NCBI GenBank assembly: GCA_964438995.1
Contig: CAYTMQ010000004.1
Location: 124,001 to 188,000, forward strand
Reading direction: 5' to 3'
Length of the DNA stretch: 64,000 nt
Source: JABMMZ01 sp964438995
GTDB lineage: Bacteria; Bacteroidota; Bacteroidia; NS11-12g; UBA955
Shown here piece by piece: positions 1-9,059 of the stretch (position 1 is the first letter of the stretch; every line of letters begins with the position of its first letter). The notes below the pieces were generated by a model. It was not told where the DNA came from, made no database searches, and worked only from the letters and a program-made list of their open reading frames with translations. The position numbers were made by a program, and so were the translations under genes.

Positions 1-753
1 CACCAATGTTTTTTGTTGTTCCATCAAGTCGTCTACCCTTTTCATATCACCTTTTGCTCTGGCTTTGTACATTTCTTCAGCTAAAGCACGAGATTGTTCC
101 TCGTAGTTGGTAACACCTTCGGTACCCAATTTGTACAATTCGTTTTTAATGTTGTTTACTTCGTTTTCTTTGGCTTGCATCTGACGTCTTACAATTTCTA
201 GAGCAGGCACAGCTACTTCCAATTGAATTTCGTTTTTAATTGAATCGTATAATTCTAAAATCCCATTGGCCATTTTTGCAGCCATTTGAGCATCTTCGTC
301 TAATACATCAACACGAATGGATAAATATCTTGTACGACTGAAGCTAAAATTAGAACCAATTTTATTGGCAAGCTTCATTTTTTTCATGCTGCTTTTTGGG
401 TCTATTTTATAATGCTCCATCAAATTGTAATTCCTTACCAAACGCTCGGTCAACTTACTTGACTGAAGAATTTGAAGCGCTTTTTCAGCTTCTTCTTCTT
501 CACCAAATTCTAGAGGGTCTTTTTGCCTTTGATTTAAATCAGTTAACAAAGCATTACTAATAGAGTTATTTGTTGTTGGGTAAAAAATAACTGTAGACTG
601 GTACTTTGGTGTAATCATAAAAGATACAGCCGAAGACACAATTACAGATAAAATACCAAGAATGATCAACTGTTTTCTCCATCTAGAGAACAACGCGATG
701 ACATCTTTAAACGTGATTAAACCATTTCCTATTTCTTCGAAAGAATTCTGCAT
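1..753 (-). CDS. Wzz-like chain-length determinant protein, 3' end cut off by the window
   Basis: The reading frame is open from an ATG at 751-753 to the window edge, giving 251 residues. A short cytoplasmic start (MQNSFEEIGNG) is followed by a membrane segment at about residues 28-48 and then the motif TPKYQSTVIFYPT, which fits the Wzz domain of polysaccharide co-polymerases. The later part is charged and helical, as in the periplasmic coiled coil of this family. Such proteins set the length of exported O-antigen or capsule chains at the inner membrane. The neighbouring flippase supports a polysaccharide role. The second membrane helix and any tyrosine-kinase domain would lie outside the window, so I cannot say whether it is a plain Wzz or a Wzc-like protein. 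Confidence 0.8.
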   Translation of the reverse strand, partial: MQNSFEEIGNGLITFKDVIALFSRWRKQLIILGILSVIVSSAVSFMITPKYQSTVIFYPTTNNSISNALLTDLNQRQKDPLEFGEEEEAEKALQILQSSKLTERLVRNYNLMEHYKIDPKSSMKKMKLANKIGSNFSFSRTRYLSIRVDVLDEDAQMAAKMANGILELYDSIKNEIQLEVAVPALEIVRRQMQAKENEVNNIKNELYKLGTEGVTNYEEQSRALAEEMYKARAKGDMKRVDDLMEQQKTLV

Positions 754-780
754 TGATTCGTATTTTTTTAATATAAGGTG

Positions 781-788
781 CAAAAATA
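781..788 (-). promoter_or_regulatory. TAnnTTTG promoter element of the Wzz-like gene
   Basis: On the minus strand this reads TATTTTTG, an exact match to the Bacteroidota -7 element, 27 bases before the ATG at 753. It touches a hairpin at 788-803 (AGTGTTT, two-base loop, AAACACT). Read from the flippase gene, that hairpin is followed by ATTTTTG, so it may also be a weak terminator. Confidence 0.5.
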
Positions 789-830
789 GTGTTTTTAAAC
801 ACTTTTGCGTCTAACAAAAATGTATATTTT

Positions 831-2267
831 TTATTGTTTCGCCCCTTTAAAAATGTTTAATATCTGACTGATTTCTATGATTTTCAGTAAAAATATTAGG
901 GCAATAGCCGACAATCCGAACAACAGCAATGAAAGTTCAAATGAAGGGATACCACTGATTAGAAAATGCACTCCAAACAATAAGACAATATAACCGACAA
1001 ACTTCATTGCTTCTTTTATCGGAAATTTAAAATCAAATAATATATAACAGCGACCAATACATAAAATAGCGAAAACAGATTGAGTAATCAATGAACTGAT
1101 TGATGCTCCATACGACTGATGGTTAGGAATTAATAGAAGATTAAGAATCAGATTGGTAGCTAGAGCAATTAAGGCAAAAACGTTCAAATACAGCAAGTCT
1201 CTTTTGGAAGTTAGCAAGGTACTAAACACAAAAATAAGACTCATTGGTACGAAGGTCGTTAATATGTTTTTAAACACGTTTACTGACAATCTAAGTGTCT
1301 CGCCTTCAACTGCATAAAGCCAGTTAATGATATCTTCTCCGTAAAAAATGGCTACAAGAGCTGTAGGTATAGAAATCAACAACAGTACAGTTGAGGCCAA
1401 ATTCGTCAATGGTTTTACGTCTTCATGATTTTGAATCATTTTAGCAAACATGGGCAACAAGAGTCCAGAAAACAGCATTGCAAACATTGCTGCGGCATCA
1501 AGCAATCTGAAGCTCATAGCATAAATGCCACAGTGGAATTTGGCATCAGGTAAAAGCCAGTTCATCATCAAAACATCCAATCTGGTATATAAACCCATCA
1601 AAGCAAAGAGTAAAGCGAATGGAATACTTTTAACAAAGAGTTCTTTCAAATTAAACGCTTTGATAGAATTGGTTAAAGGAATTTGATTGTAATACTTTAG
1701 ATTCAAACTCAAAGCTATGATAAAACTGATGCCTGTTGCTATAAGTTGAGCTAAAGCAAATCCTATAATATGAATTTGATTGGCATAATACAATACAATA
1801 CACAGCAAAATACCAAAAAACTTATCGCTGACGGAAAGAACACTATCTAAGGCATAATGATGTAGTCCGTTGATATTGGTTCTAAAATACAAAACGAAAG
1901 AAGTTAATATTTGGTTGAGTGAAATGATTAGCAACAGTTGAAAACCCATGTTGTTTGAATTCAATCCAACACCCATAACAGCGGTAAAGTATAGGACTGC
2001 TAAAATGGTTTTTGCTAAAATGATTTGTTTAAAATTGACTTTAAAAAACTGGTTGTCTGCTGCGACACCCGTATTACTAAAGCTTTGAATGCCTATATCA
2101 AGAATGATATTGAGTATTACAGCTAGATTAAAAATGATGTAATATCCAGAATAATCTTGACCAAGTAAAATCTGGGCTTTTCTGTCAATAATCAATAACC
2201 AAGCAGGCTTAATGATTAGATTAAGCCCCTGAAGAAGTATCAGATTTTTGACGAAGACTTTTCTCAT
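831..2267 (-). CDS. Polysaccharide flippase (Wzx/MATE-like, MOP superfamily)
   Basis: This 478-residue protein is almost wholly made of hydrophobic helices, about 12 to 14 by eye, with short basic loops. It begins MRKVFVKNLILLQGLNLIIK and has a glycine/proline pattern typical of Wzx-type lipid-linked oligosaccharide flippases. Length and topology fit the family, which moves undecaprenyl-linked repeat units across the inner membrane. It lies upstream of the Wzz-like gene on the same strand with 77 bases between them, so the two may act in one surface-polysaccharide pathway, although the downstream gene seems to have its own promoter. The transported sugar cannot be told from sequence. Confidence 0.8.
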   Translation of the reverse strand: MRKVFVKNLILLQGLNLIIKPAWLLIIDRKAQILLGQDYSGYYIIFNLAVILNIILDIGIQSFSNTGVAADNQFFKVNFKQIILAKTILAVLYFTAVMGVGLNSNNMGFQLLLIISLNQILTSFVLYFRTNINGLHHYALDSVLSVSDKFFGILLCIVLYYANQIHIIGFALAQLIATGISFIIALSLNLKYYNQIPLTNSIKAFNLKELFVKSIPFALLFALMGLYTRLDVLMMNWLLPDAKFHCGIYAMSFRLLDAAAMFAMLFSGLLLPMFAKMIQNHEDVKPLTNLASTVLLLISIPTALVAIFYGEDIINWLYAVEGETLRLSVNVFKNILTTFVPMSLIFVFSTLLTSKRDLLYLNVFALIALATNLILNLLLIPNHQSYGASISSLITQSVFAILCIGRCYILFDFKFPIKEAMKFVGYIVLLFGVHFLISGIPSFELSLLLFGLSAIALIFLLKIIEISQILNIFKGAKQ

Positions 2268-2350
2268 TCAGAAAGGTTGCAAAGTACGATTAAATGATGG
2301 ATATGGCAAAGGGATGACCATTAAAGTTATCACAAGGTGGATTAAAGACG

Positions 2351-2381
2351 TTTGGTAAATATCAAAATTCTTATAGCTTTG
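2351..2381 (+). promoter_or_regulatory. Promoter of the THX gene (TTTG, 19 bases, TAnnTTTG)
   Basis: TTTG at 2351-2354 and TAGCTTTG at 2374-2381 are 19 bases apart. This is the best complete match in the window to the -33/-7 promoter of the Bacteroidota main sigma factor. The -7 element ends 17 bases before the ATG. Confidence 0.7.
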
Positions 2382-2398
2382 CGATAAATATCATTATT

Positions 2399-2599
2399 AT
2401 GGGAAAAGGAGATAAAAAATCGAAAAAGGGTAAAATAGCTATTGGAAGCTATGGTGTACGCCGTCCGAGACCTAGTGTAGTGGCAAAAGCGAAGGCAGCA
2501 TCGACAGAAGCGAAACCGAAAAAGGCAAAAGCAGCAACTGCAAAAGCCAGCAAACCGGCAGCCGCAAAAAAGACCACCAAGAAAAAAGCTGAAGAGTAA
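2399..2599 (+). CDS. 30S ribosomal protein THX
   Basis: This is a 66-residue, very basic protein. The first 24 residues (MGKGDKKSKKGKIAIGSYG, then VRRPR) match the THX family of small 30S-bound proteins, which sits in a pocket at the top of the 30S head. The rest is a low-complexity tail of Lys, Ala, Thr and Pro, longer than the Thermus protein but common in Bacteroidota. The gene stands alone, with a strong promoter in front and a terminator behind. The minus-strand frame that overlaps it is only the complement of this alanine/lysine-rich sequence. Confidence 0.85.
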   Translation: MGKGDKKSKKGKIAIGSYGVRRPRPSVVAKAKAASTEAKPKKAKAATAKASKPAAAKKTTKKKAEE

Positions 2600-2618
2600 A
2601 CTTCAACTTTGTTGGATA

Positions 2619-2656
2619 AAAAAAAGTCAGTACCAATTGAGGCACTGACTTTTTTC
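2619..2656. terminator. Bidirectional terminator between THX and the OmpA-like lipoprotein
   Basis: AGTCAGT at 2625-2631 pairs with ACTGACT at 2644-2650. An A-run lies before the stem and a T-run after it, so the structure works as a Rho-independent terminator for both converging genes. Confidence 0.85.
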
Positions 2657-2676
2657 ATTTATAAACTAAACAACAA

Positions 2677-3519
2677 TTATTTCTTTGGTTCAATCAATTT
2701 AAAGAACTGATCGAGTTGAGGTAATATAACAATTCTGGTTCTTCTATTAATTGCTCTATTTTCTTCAGTATCGTTAGTTGTGACAGGCATGTATTCTCCT
2801 CTACCAGCAGCAATCATTCTTTTTGGGTCAATACCGAAGTCAACCTGCAATGCTCTAACTACCGAACTTGATCTTAAAACACTTAAGTCCCAATTGTCTT
2901 TGATGGTTTTAGTATTGATTGGTTTATCATCGGTATGACCTTCAACCATGAATTGCATATCAGATTGGGCTTTTAAAATTAGAGCAACTTTACCAAGAAC
3001 TTCTTTGGCTCTTGGGGTTATATCGTAACTTCCAGATTTAAATAACAATTTATCAGAAACTGAAATAAACACTGCACTTCCATCAACTTTAATTTGAACA
3101 TCAGAATCATTTACATCTTTAAGAGCGCCTTTTAAGCTAAGCACTAAAGCCATGTTTAGAGAATCTTTTTTTGCCAATGCACTTTGTAAATTTTGAATAT
3201 AGGCATCTTTTGAATTGATATTTTCTAAAGATTTTTTAATGCTTTCTGCTTGGGCTTTGGTAATAACAGATAAATCAGACATTTGATTAAGCATAGCATT
3301 GCTAGAGGCTTTTAGTTGAGCAATTTCTGATTCAAGAAGTTCAATTTTCTTTGAATTAATAGATTTATCAGCAAGACATTGGTCAAGCTGATGTATGATT
3401 TTTTCAGTTGAATCTTGTAATTTTTCGTACTTAGTAATTTGGGTTTGGTACTTTTTTTTGCTTACGCATCCAAATAAAAACACAGAAAGTGCAGATGCCA
3501 GGATAATTGATTTTTTCAT
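2677..3519 (-). CDS. OmpA-family peptidoglycan-binding lipoprotein
   Basis: The 280-residue product starts with a lipoprotein signal (MKKSIILASALSVFLFGC) with the lipid-bearing cysteine at residue 18. A charged helical stretch at about 25-125 probably forms a coiled coil. It is followed by an OmpA-like domain at about 150-275 with GHTDD near 194-198 and NRRTRI near 256-261, the residues that grip diaminopimelate in peptidoglycan. It should tie the outer membrane to the cell wall. The gene follows the RND pump gene after 52 bases, so it could be the last gene of that operon, but nothing in the protein points to efflux. A MotB-like role is unlikely because the N-terminus is a lipobox, not a transmembrane helix. 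Confidence 0.85.
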   Translation of the reverse strand: MKKSIILASALSVFLFGCVSKKKYQTQITKYEKLQDSTEKIIHQLDQCLADKSINSKKIELLESEIAQLKASSNAMLNQMSDLSVITKAQAESIKKSLENINSKDAYIQNLQSALAKKDSLNMALVLSLKGALKDVNDSDVQIKVDGSAVFISVSDKLLFKSGSYDITPRAKEVLGKVALILKAQSDMQFMVEGHTDDKPINTKTIKDNWDLSVLRSSSVVRALQVDFGIDPKRMIAAGRGEYMPVTTNDTEENRAINRRTRIVILPQLDQFFKLIEPKK

Positions 3520-3571
3520 AACAGGTTCTAAATAAAAATTAATAATTAGCTAAAGAGGTAGTAGTCAAAAC

Positions 3572-6500
3572 TTATTCCAAACTATCTTTTTTGTTTCTAT
3601 AGAATATCCAGAATACAATTGGGAAAACCAATAACGTTAGAATGGTTGCAGTAATCAATCCTCCAATAATCACAATTGCCAATGGTTTCTGAGACTCTGA
3701 GCCAATTCCGGTAGAAATTGCAGCAGGTAACAATCCGATAGATGCCATTAAAGCGGTCATCACAACTGGACGGGTTCTAGCCATTACACCTTTCACTATA
3801 GAATCTTCTAACGTAAAATTCATTTTAAAATTGTTATGAAATTCAGTTATTAAAATCACACCATTTTGTATGCAAATGCCAAACAAAGCAATAAATCCAA
3901 CACCTGCAGAAATTCCAAAATTGATACCTGTGATATGCAAAGCTAAAATTCCACCTATGATAGCAAATGGCACATTAGTTAGGACAAGAATAGAATCTTT
4001 AACATTTCCAAACATAATGAAGAGCAGTATAAAAATTCCGAGCAAACTAAGTGGGACTACTTGTTGCAAACGTTTACCCGCTCTTACTTGATTTTCAAAT
4101 TCGCCAGTCCAGCCAATGCTATATCCTTCGGGTAATTCAACGCTATTTTTAACTACAGCTTGTGCATCGGCAATGGTGCTTCCTAGGTCTCGTTCTCTGA
4201 CAGAAAACTTGACCCCTATAAATCTTTTGGTATTATCTCTATAAATAAAAGCTGGTCCTGTTTGCTTCACAATAGTGGCAATTTCTTTTAGTGGAATTTT
4301 AACGCTACTAAGAGTTGGCACTTTTAATTCAGAAATATCTTTTTCATCTTTTCTATAATCTTTAGAATACCTCACTCTAACATCAAACTTTTTCTCACCT
4401 TCGTATTTTTGAGTAGCACTTTTACCTCCGAAAGCCATTTCTAATACAGCTTGAGCATCCGATAAAGTTACACCATAAGCTGCCATTTTTTCTCTATCAA
4501 GTATAACACTTATTTCAGGCTGACCGATATTTCTAAGGATACCAACATCTTTAACTCCATCAACTTTTTCAATTTTTTCGATTATCTGATTAGCTATATC
4601 ATTGAGTTTATCTAGGTCGTCGCCATAAATTTTTACGGCATTAGACGCATTGATTCCAGCAACACTTTCGGCGACATTATCAATAATTGGCTGGGAGTAA
4701 TTATAGATAATTCCGTGATATTGTCTAAGACGATGATCCATTTCTTCAATTAAATCGTCGACTGAGATTTTTCTTTCCCAATTGTCTTTGTTTTTGAGGT
4801 TCACTTGCATTTGAACGTAATAGAATCCGCTTGGATCTGTGCCATCGTTACTTCTACCTGTTTGAGAGAGCACGCTAATTACCTCTGGTGATTTAGAAAT
4901 TTCTTTTCTTAGAACAGATACCATTTTTACAGTTTCAGATAGACTAGTGCTCATGGGTAATTTTGCTTCAACCCACAAGGCACCTTCATTGAGTTGGGGT
5001 AAGAATTCTGAACCTAACAACATCGATGACACAAGGGTTATTATAATTGCTGAGATAGAAAATAGCAATGTTTTCACCCTATGTTTAAAACACCAATTAA
5101 AACTCTTGCCCACAACTCTGTTTATGAAGGCGACAAACGGATTGTTTGCTTCTTTCACATTTTTGTTGAGCATGATGTGTGAAAGCACTGGCACCAAAGT
5201 CAATGTAAATATCAGTGCTCCCAATAAAGCAAACCCTAATGTATAAGCAAGAGGAGAAAACATTTTTCCCTCTACTTTTTGGAATGAGAAAATTGGCAGA
5301 AGGGCAGTAATTATTATTAATTTTGAAAAGAAAATGGCTTTACCCATATCAGTTCCAGTCTTTTTAATAAACTTACCCTTTGCCATTACGTTAAACTTAA
5401 CCATTCCCCTCTTAAGCGCGATATGATCGAGTGCCACAAACAATCCTTCTACCATGACTACTGCACCGTCTATAATTATCCCAAAATCAACAGCACCTAA
5501 TGACAACAAATTAGCGCTCATCCCTTTTAACTTTAAGCACAGAAAAGCAAAAAGTAAAGACAACGGAATAATTATAGAGACGATTAATGTTGTTCTCCAA
5601 TCTGCCATAAATAACAATACAACAAGAGTTACCAGTACTATACCTTCAACTAAATTGTGCATAACGGTTGTTGTTGTATAGTTCATTAAATTGTCTCTAT
5701 CATAAAATGCTTCCATTTTAACATCTTTAGGAAGCACATTTGAGTTCAGTTCTTGAATTTTGGATTTGACTCTACTCAAAACTTCTTTAGGATTCTCTCC
5801 TTTTCTCATTACCACAATACCTTCAACCACATCGTCATTATTATCTAGTCCGACTTGACCTACTCTTGGCAAAGAACTTTCTTTAACATTTGACAAGTTT
5901 TTTACCAATACTGGATTACCTGCTGCATCCTCAACAATGATATTTTCTATATCTTTAATTGAAGTAATCAATCCAACACCTCTTACAACGTAAGCTTGAC
6001 CGTTTTTTTCTATCACATCACCACCTACATTGAGGTTGCTTTTGTTTACAGCTTGGTATACTTCTAAGGGAGTTATGTTGTATTTTGCCAATAGATTTGG
6101 GTCTACACTAACTTCATAAACTTTTTCTTGACCTCCAAAAGCTACCAAATCTGCAACACCAGGAATAGATCTTATTTGTCTATCGATGACCCAATTTTGA
6201 ATTGTTAACAAATCACGTGTATCCCTTGAATTGCTCTTAAGAACATATCTATAAATTTCACCTGTTGGTCCGTATGGTGGTTGAACATCTGGTTCAACAT
6301 TTTCAGGCAAAGAGACATTTCTGAGTTGATTGTTAACTTGCTGTCTTGCAAAAGCATCATCAACATCATCATCAAAAATAATTTTGATAACAGATAATCC
6401 AAACATAGTGATACTTCGCACACTTGTTTTCTTCTGAACAGAATTCATTGAAATTTCGATAGGCGAAGTAACAAAGCGTTCAATTTCTTCAGCACTTTTT

Positions 6501-6673
6501 CCATTCCACTCGGTTACAATAATGATTTGGGTATTTGTTACATCAGGAAATGCTTCGATAGGCATATTCATGAAACTGAAAACCCCAGCAATAACAAGCA
6601 CGCTCACCCAAAAAAAAGTAAAGACTTTATTTTTAAGAGAAAAAGCAATTAAACCTCTAATAAACTTATTCAT
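3572..6673 (-). CDS. CusA/CzcA-family heavy-metal RND efflux pump
   Basis: At 1033 residues this is full length for the inner-membrane pump of the heavy-metal RND family. It starts with a membrane helix, then the PIEAFPDVTNTQ motif. The fourth-helix motif DFGIIIDGAVVMVE lies at about 396-409, with Asp396, Asp402 and Glu409 in the places used for proton relay. Two periplasmic loops and a repeated membrane half follow. The protein takes metal cations from periplasm or cytoplasm and drives them through the TolC-like channel using proton flow. It lies four bases behind the adaptor gene, so they are co-transcribed. Whether it moves Cu/Ag or Zn/Co/Cd cannot be decided, since I could not align the methionine sites of CusA. 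Confidence 0.93.
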   Translation of the reverse strand: MNKFIRGLIAFSLKNKVFTFFWVSVLVIAGVFSFMNMPIEAFPDVTNTQIIIVTEWNGKSAEEIERFVTSPIEISMNSVQKKTSVRSITMFGLSVIKIIFDDDVDDAFARQQVNNQLRNVSLPENVEPDVQPPYGPTGEIYRYVLKSNSRDTRDLLTIQNWVIDRQIRSIPGVADLVAFGGQEKVYEVSVDPNLLAKYNITPLEVYQAVNKSNLNVGGDVIEKNGQAYVVRGVGLITSIKDIENIIVEDAAGNPVLVKNLSNVKESSLPRVGQVGLDNNDDVVEGIVVMRKGENPKEVLSRVKSKIQELNSNVLPKDVKMEAFYDRDNLMNYTTTTVMHNLVEGIVLVTLVVLLFMADWRTTLIVSIIIPLSLLFAFLCLKLKGMSANLLSLGAVDFGIIIDGAVVMVEGLFVALDHIALKRGMVKFNVMAKGKFIKKTGTDMGKAIFFSKLIIITALLPIFSFQKVEGKMFSPLAYTLGFALLGALIFTLTLVPVLSHIMLNKNVKEANNPFVAFINRVVGKSFNWCFKHRVKTLLFSISAIIITLVSSMLLGSEFLPQLNEGALWVEAKLPMSTSLSETVKMVSVLRKEISKSPEVISVLSQTGRSNDGTDPSGFYYVQMQVNLKNKDNWERKISVDDLIEEMDHRLRQYHGIIYNYSQPIIDNVAESVAGINASNAVKIYGDDLDKLNDIANQIIEKIEKVDGVKDVGILRNIGQPEISVILDREKMAAYGVTLSDAQAVLEMAFGGKSATQKYEGEKKFDVRVRYSKDYRKDEKDISELKVPTLSSVKIPLKEIATIVKQTGPAFIYRDNTKRFIGVKFSVRERDLGSTIADAQAVVKNSVELPEGYSIGWTGEFENQVRAGKRLQQVVPLSLLGIFILLFIMFGNVKDSILVLTNVPFAIIGGILALHITGINFGISAGVGFIALFGICIQNGVILITEFHNNFKMNFTLEDSIVKGVMARTRPVVMTALMASIGLLPAAISTGIGSESQKPLAIVIIGGLITATILTLLVFPIVFWIFYRNKKDSLE

Positions 6674-6677
6674 ACTA

Positions 6678-7760
6678 TTAGTCGTTTAAAGCATCGTAAA
6701 TGAGTAATTGATTTTTTGAAATCACGGACTCATTTACTTTGATACCAGATTTCACATAAGTAACATCATTGAGTTGTCTATATATTTCAATTTGACGGGT
6801 TTCAATTTTTGTTCTGTCTTTAAAAACCATAACAAACGATTTACTTTTATCAAAAATGACAGCCTTTGTAGGAATAGCGATCATAGAATCGTTTTCATGA
6901 TACGACAAATCTATAGATGCTCTCATTTCCGGTTTCAATAAATAATCGGGGTTTTGAAGAATGATTCTAACTTTCATCGCTTTGGTTTCAGGATCGATGA
7001 TATTAAATATTTTGTCAACTTTGCCATTGAAAATTTTATCCGGATAGCTTAAGGTAGTGATGCTTGCATCGTATCCAAGCTTTACTTGATTGATATCACT
7101 TTCGTTAACATTCGCAATGGCCCACACTTCGTCAATTTGAGCAATATCAAAAATATTGTCAGTTCTATCGCTTCTCAACAACATATCTTGATTGATGTTT
7201 TTTTGAATGACAAAACCACTAATAGGAGAATGCACTTCGTAAGTTGAGCCATTTTTTAAACTGTATATTCTATAAATTTCTTGAATCTTATTTAATTTGG
7301 CTTGCGATTTATCCAATTGAGCAGTGGCTTCGATGACGTCCCTTTCTGTATTTAGTTTTCCTTGAAACAATTCTTGAGCTACTTTGAGGTTGTTTTTAGA
7401 AGTTATCAAATCTGCTTTAGCATCAAGTAATTCTTGTTCATATCCAGCAACTTCAGTACTTCTTATAGTAGCTAATAATTGTCCTTTTTGTACATAATCG
7501 CCGAGCTCAACATTTACACTTATAACGTTGCCTCCAACTATAGGATAGACCTCAATCATTTTGTTAAAATCTGCTGATATTTTACCGTATAAACTCAATT
7601 CATTTTTTAACTGTACTACCTTAACAGTATCCAGATTAATTGAATGCAACATAGTGTCACTTATGACAAAAGCTTTCAATATCTCTTCCTTTGGTTGTAC
7701 TTTAAAGCAACTACTTAAAAACAAAATAGTAATTACTCCTATCGCTATAATTTTTTTCAT
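6678..7760 (-). CDS. Efflux RND periplasmic adaptor lipoprotein (CusB/CzcB-like)
   Basis: This 360-residue protein begins with a lipobox signal (MKKIIAIGVITILFLSSC, cysteine 18). A biotinyl/lipoyl-like half motif (YPIVGGNVISVNVELGDYVQ) at about 70-90 is followed by a helical hairpin, the second lipoyl half, and a beta-barrel with VWAIANVNESD. This is the order of membrane-fusion proteins, which link the RND pump to the outer-membrane channel. The ATG overlaps the TGA of the TolC-like gene by four bases and the stop lies four bases before the pump gene. I see no long His-rich metal-binding N-terminus of the CzcB type. Confidence 0.9.
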   Translation of the reverse strand: MKKIIAIGVITILFLSSCFKVQPKEEILKAFVISDTMLHSINLDTVKVVQLKNELSLYGKISADFNKMIEVYPIVGGNVISVNVELGDYVQKGQLLATIRSTEVAGYEQELLDAKADLITSKNNLKVAQELFQGKLNTERDVIEATAQLDKSQAKLNKIQEIYRIYSLKNGSTYEVHSPISGFVIQKNINQDMLLRSDRTDNIFDIAQIDEVWAIANVNESDINQVKLGYDASITTLSYPDKIFNGKVDKIFNIIDPETKAMKVRIILQNPDYLLKPEMRASIDLSYHENDSMIAIPTKAVIFDKSKSFVMVFKDRTKIETRQIEIYRQLNDVTYVKSGIKVNESVISKNQLLIYDALND

Positions 7761-9001
7761 TTTAATATATCTTGACCTACTATTGAATTAATCTTTTGAC
7801 ATGCAACAACGTATTGCAACCTTATTTCATTAAATTGTGAAATGGTTTGATTAAAGCTTTCCATAAAGTCTATGAACTCCAATAAACTGATATTTCTTTT
7901 TTGAAAATTGAGCACATACCCATTGTACACTTGTAAGAAGTTATTAAGATTGAAATTGTCTAAAACTTTGAGGTTCTCAATAGCCATTTGGTAATTTTTA
8001 AAAGCTTGTTCAACTTCAGCTTGTAGCTGCAAGTTTTTGAAATCTATTACTGTCGATTTTTGTTTTAGCAAATAATCGGCTTGCATCATCATACCTTTAT
8101 TAGGGTTCCAAAAATTTAATGGAATGCCAATCGTTAATCCAACTTGATTATTAAAAGCTCCTCCTCTTTGGTCATAAGCCGCACCTATTCTGATATCTGG
8201 GATAGAGAGTGATTTTTGCCAAAGCAAATTCCACTTATCAGCCTCAAAAGACTTCAATACAGAAAGGTAATCTGGTCGATACATTTTTGCCTGGTTTAAA
8301 AGAGAGTCTTCACGTAATATTTTTTGAGTATTAAAATAATAAGCACTTTCAAGATTTGGTGATAATGCAATGATATTTGTATCTGATTGGCAAAGCATTT
8401 TCATATTTGATTGCAATACAATTTGTTCACTAAGTATAGTTCGATAACTGTTGTTAAGGTTGAGATAAAGTGACTGTAATCTTAAAAGATCTTTTGTTGC
8501 AATGTTCTTTTTTTCTACTTGATCTTTGTATTGATAAATTAAAGTATCCAATTGCTTTATTTGGTCTTTAATTTGTTCAATTTTTTTAACGTTAAAATAC
8601 AATGAATAATAAGTATTTCTTAATTCTAGTTTTAGATTTCGCAATAAATCTTTAAATTGAAGTTCAGCTATTTCAGCATTGGTTTTGGCCAATTCGATTT
8701 CATATTTCTTTTTATTTCCTAAGTAAATTATTTGATCTATTTGTAAAGATTTCTGACCAGATTTACCGATATCAAAATATGTTTTTGTATTTGGGTTAAT
8801 GGCATTTATCTCCGCAGAAAGCTGAGGCAATTCCCAAATTGAGGCTTGGATAACAAGAGCTTTAGAGGCATCAATATTATATTGTTCTGCCAACAATATT
8901 AAATTGTGTTTTAAAAAATTCTGCTCACAGATTTCTAAAGTTTGAGCATTAGCTGTTAAGCTAAATAGACATATAAAGGGTATCAGTTTATGGAATTTCA
9001 A
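7757..9001 (-). CDS. TolC-family outer-membrane efflux channel
   Basis: This 414-residue product has a signal peptide ending at about residue 20 (SLTANAQ) and then long amphipathic helices with two related halves, as in the TolC/CzcC family. It should form the outer-membrane duct of the tripartite pump coded downstream. The best start is a TTG at 8999-9001, because it puts the signal peptide at the N-terminus and no ATG lies between it and the upstream stop. A near match to the -7 element (AATATTTG) lies just upstream, so a second transcript start inside the operon is possible. The gap to the histidine kinase gene is 58 bases. Confidence 0.85.
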   Translation of the reverse strand: MKFHKLIPFICLFSLTANAQTLEICEQNFLKHNLILLAEQYNIDASKALVIQASIWELPQLSAEINAINPNTKTYFDIGKSGQKSLQIDQIIYLGNKKKYEIELAKTNAEIAELQFKDLLRNLKLELRNTYYSLYFNVKKIEQIKDQIKQLDTLIYQYKDQVEKKNIATKDLLRLQSLYLNLNNSYRTILSEQIVLQSNMKMLCQSDTNIIALSPNLESAYYFNTQKILREDSLLNQAKMYRPDYLSVLKSFEADKWNLLWQKSLSIPDIRIGAAYDQRGGAFNNQVGLTIGIPLNFWNPNKGMMMQADYLLKQKSTVIDFKNLQLQAEVEQAFKNYQMAIENLKVLDNFNLNNFLQVYNGYVLNFQKRNISLLEFIDFMESFNQTISQFNEIRLQYVVACQKINSIVGQDILK

Positions 9002-9059
9002 CCCACAAATATTCAGTTCTGCGTATTAAAATAGGCTTAAAGAATTACTTAAAAATTGC

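Noticed and set aside
788..803. Strong terminator of the flippase gene
   Set aside because: The AGTGTTT/AAACACT stem is short and AT-rich, with a weak T-run, and it touches the next promoter. I list it only with that promoter.
2449..2658. Minus-strand frame of 69 codons over the THX gene
   Set aside because: It is the complement of a Lys/Ala-rich gene, and its Ala/Phe-rich peptide is an artefact of that composition.
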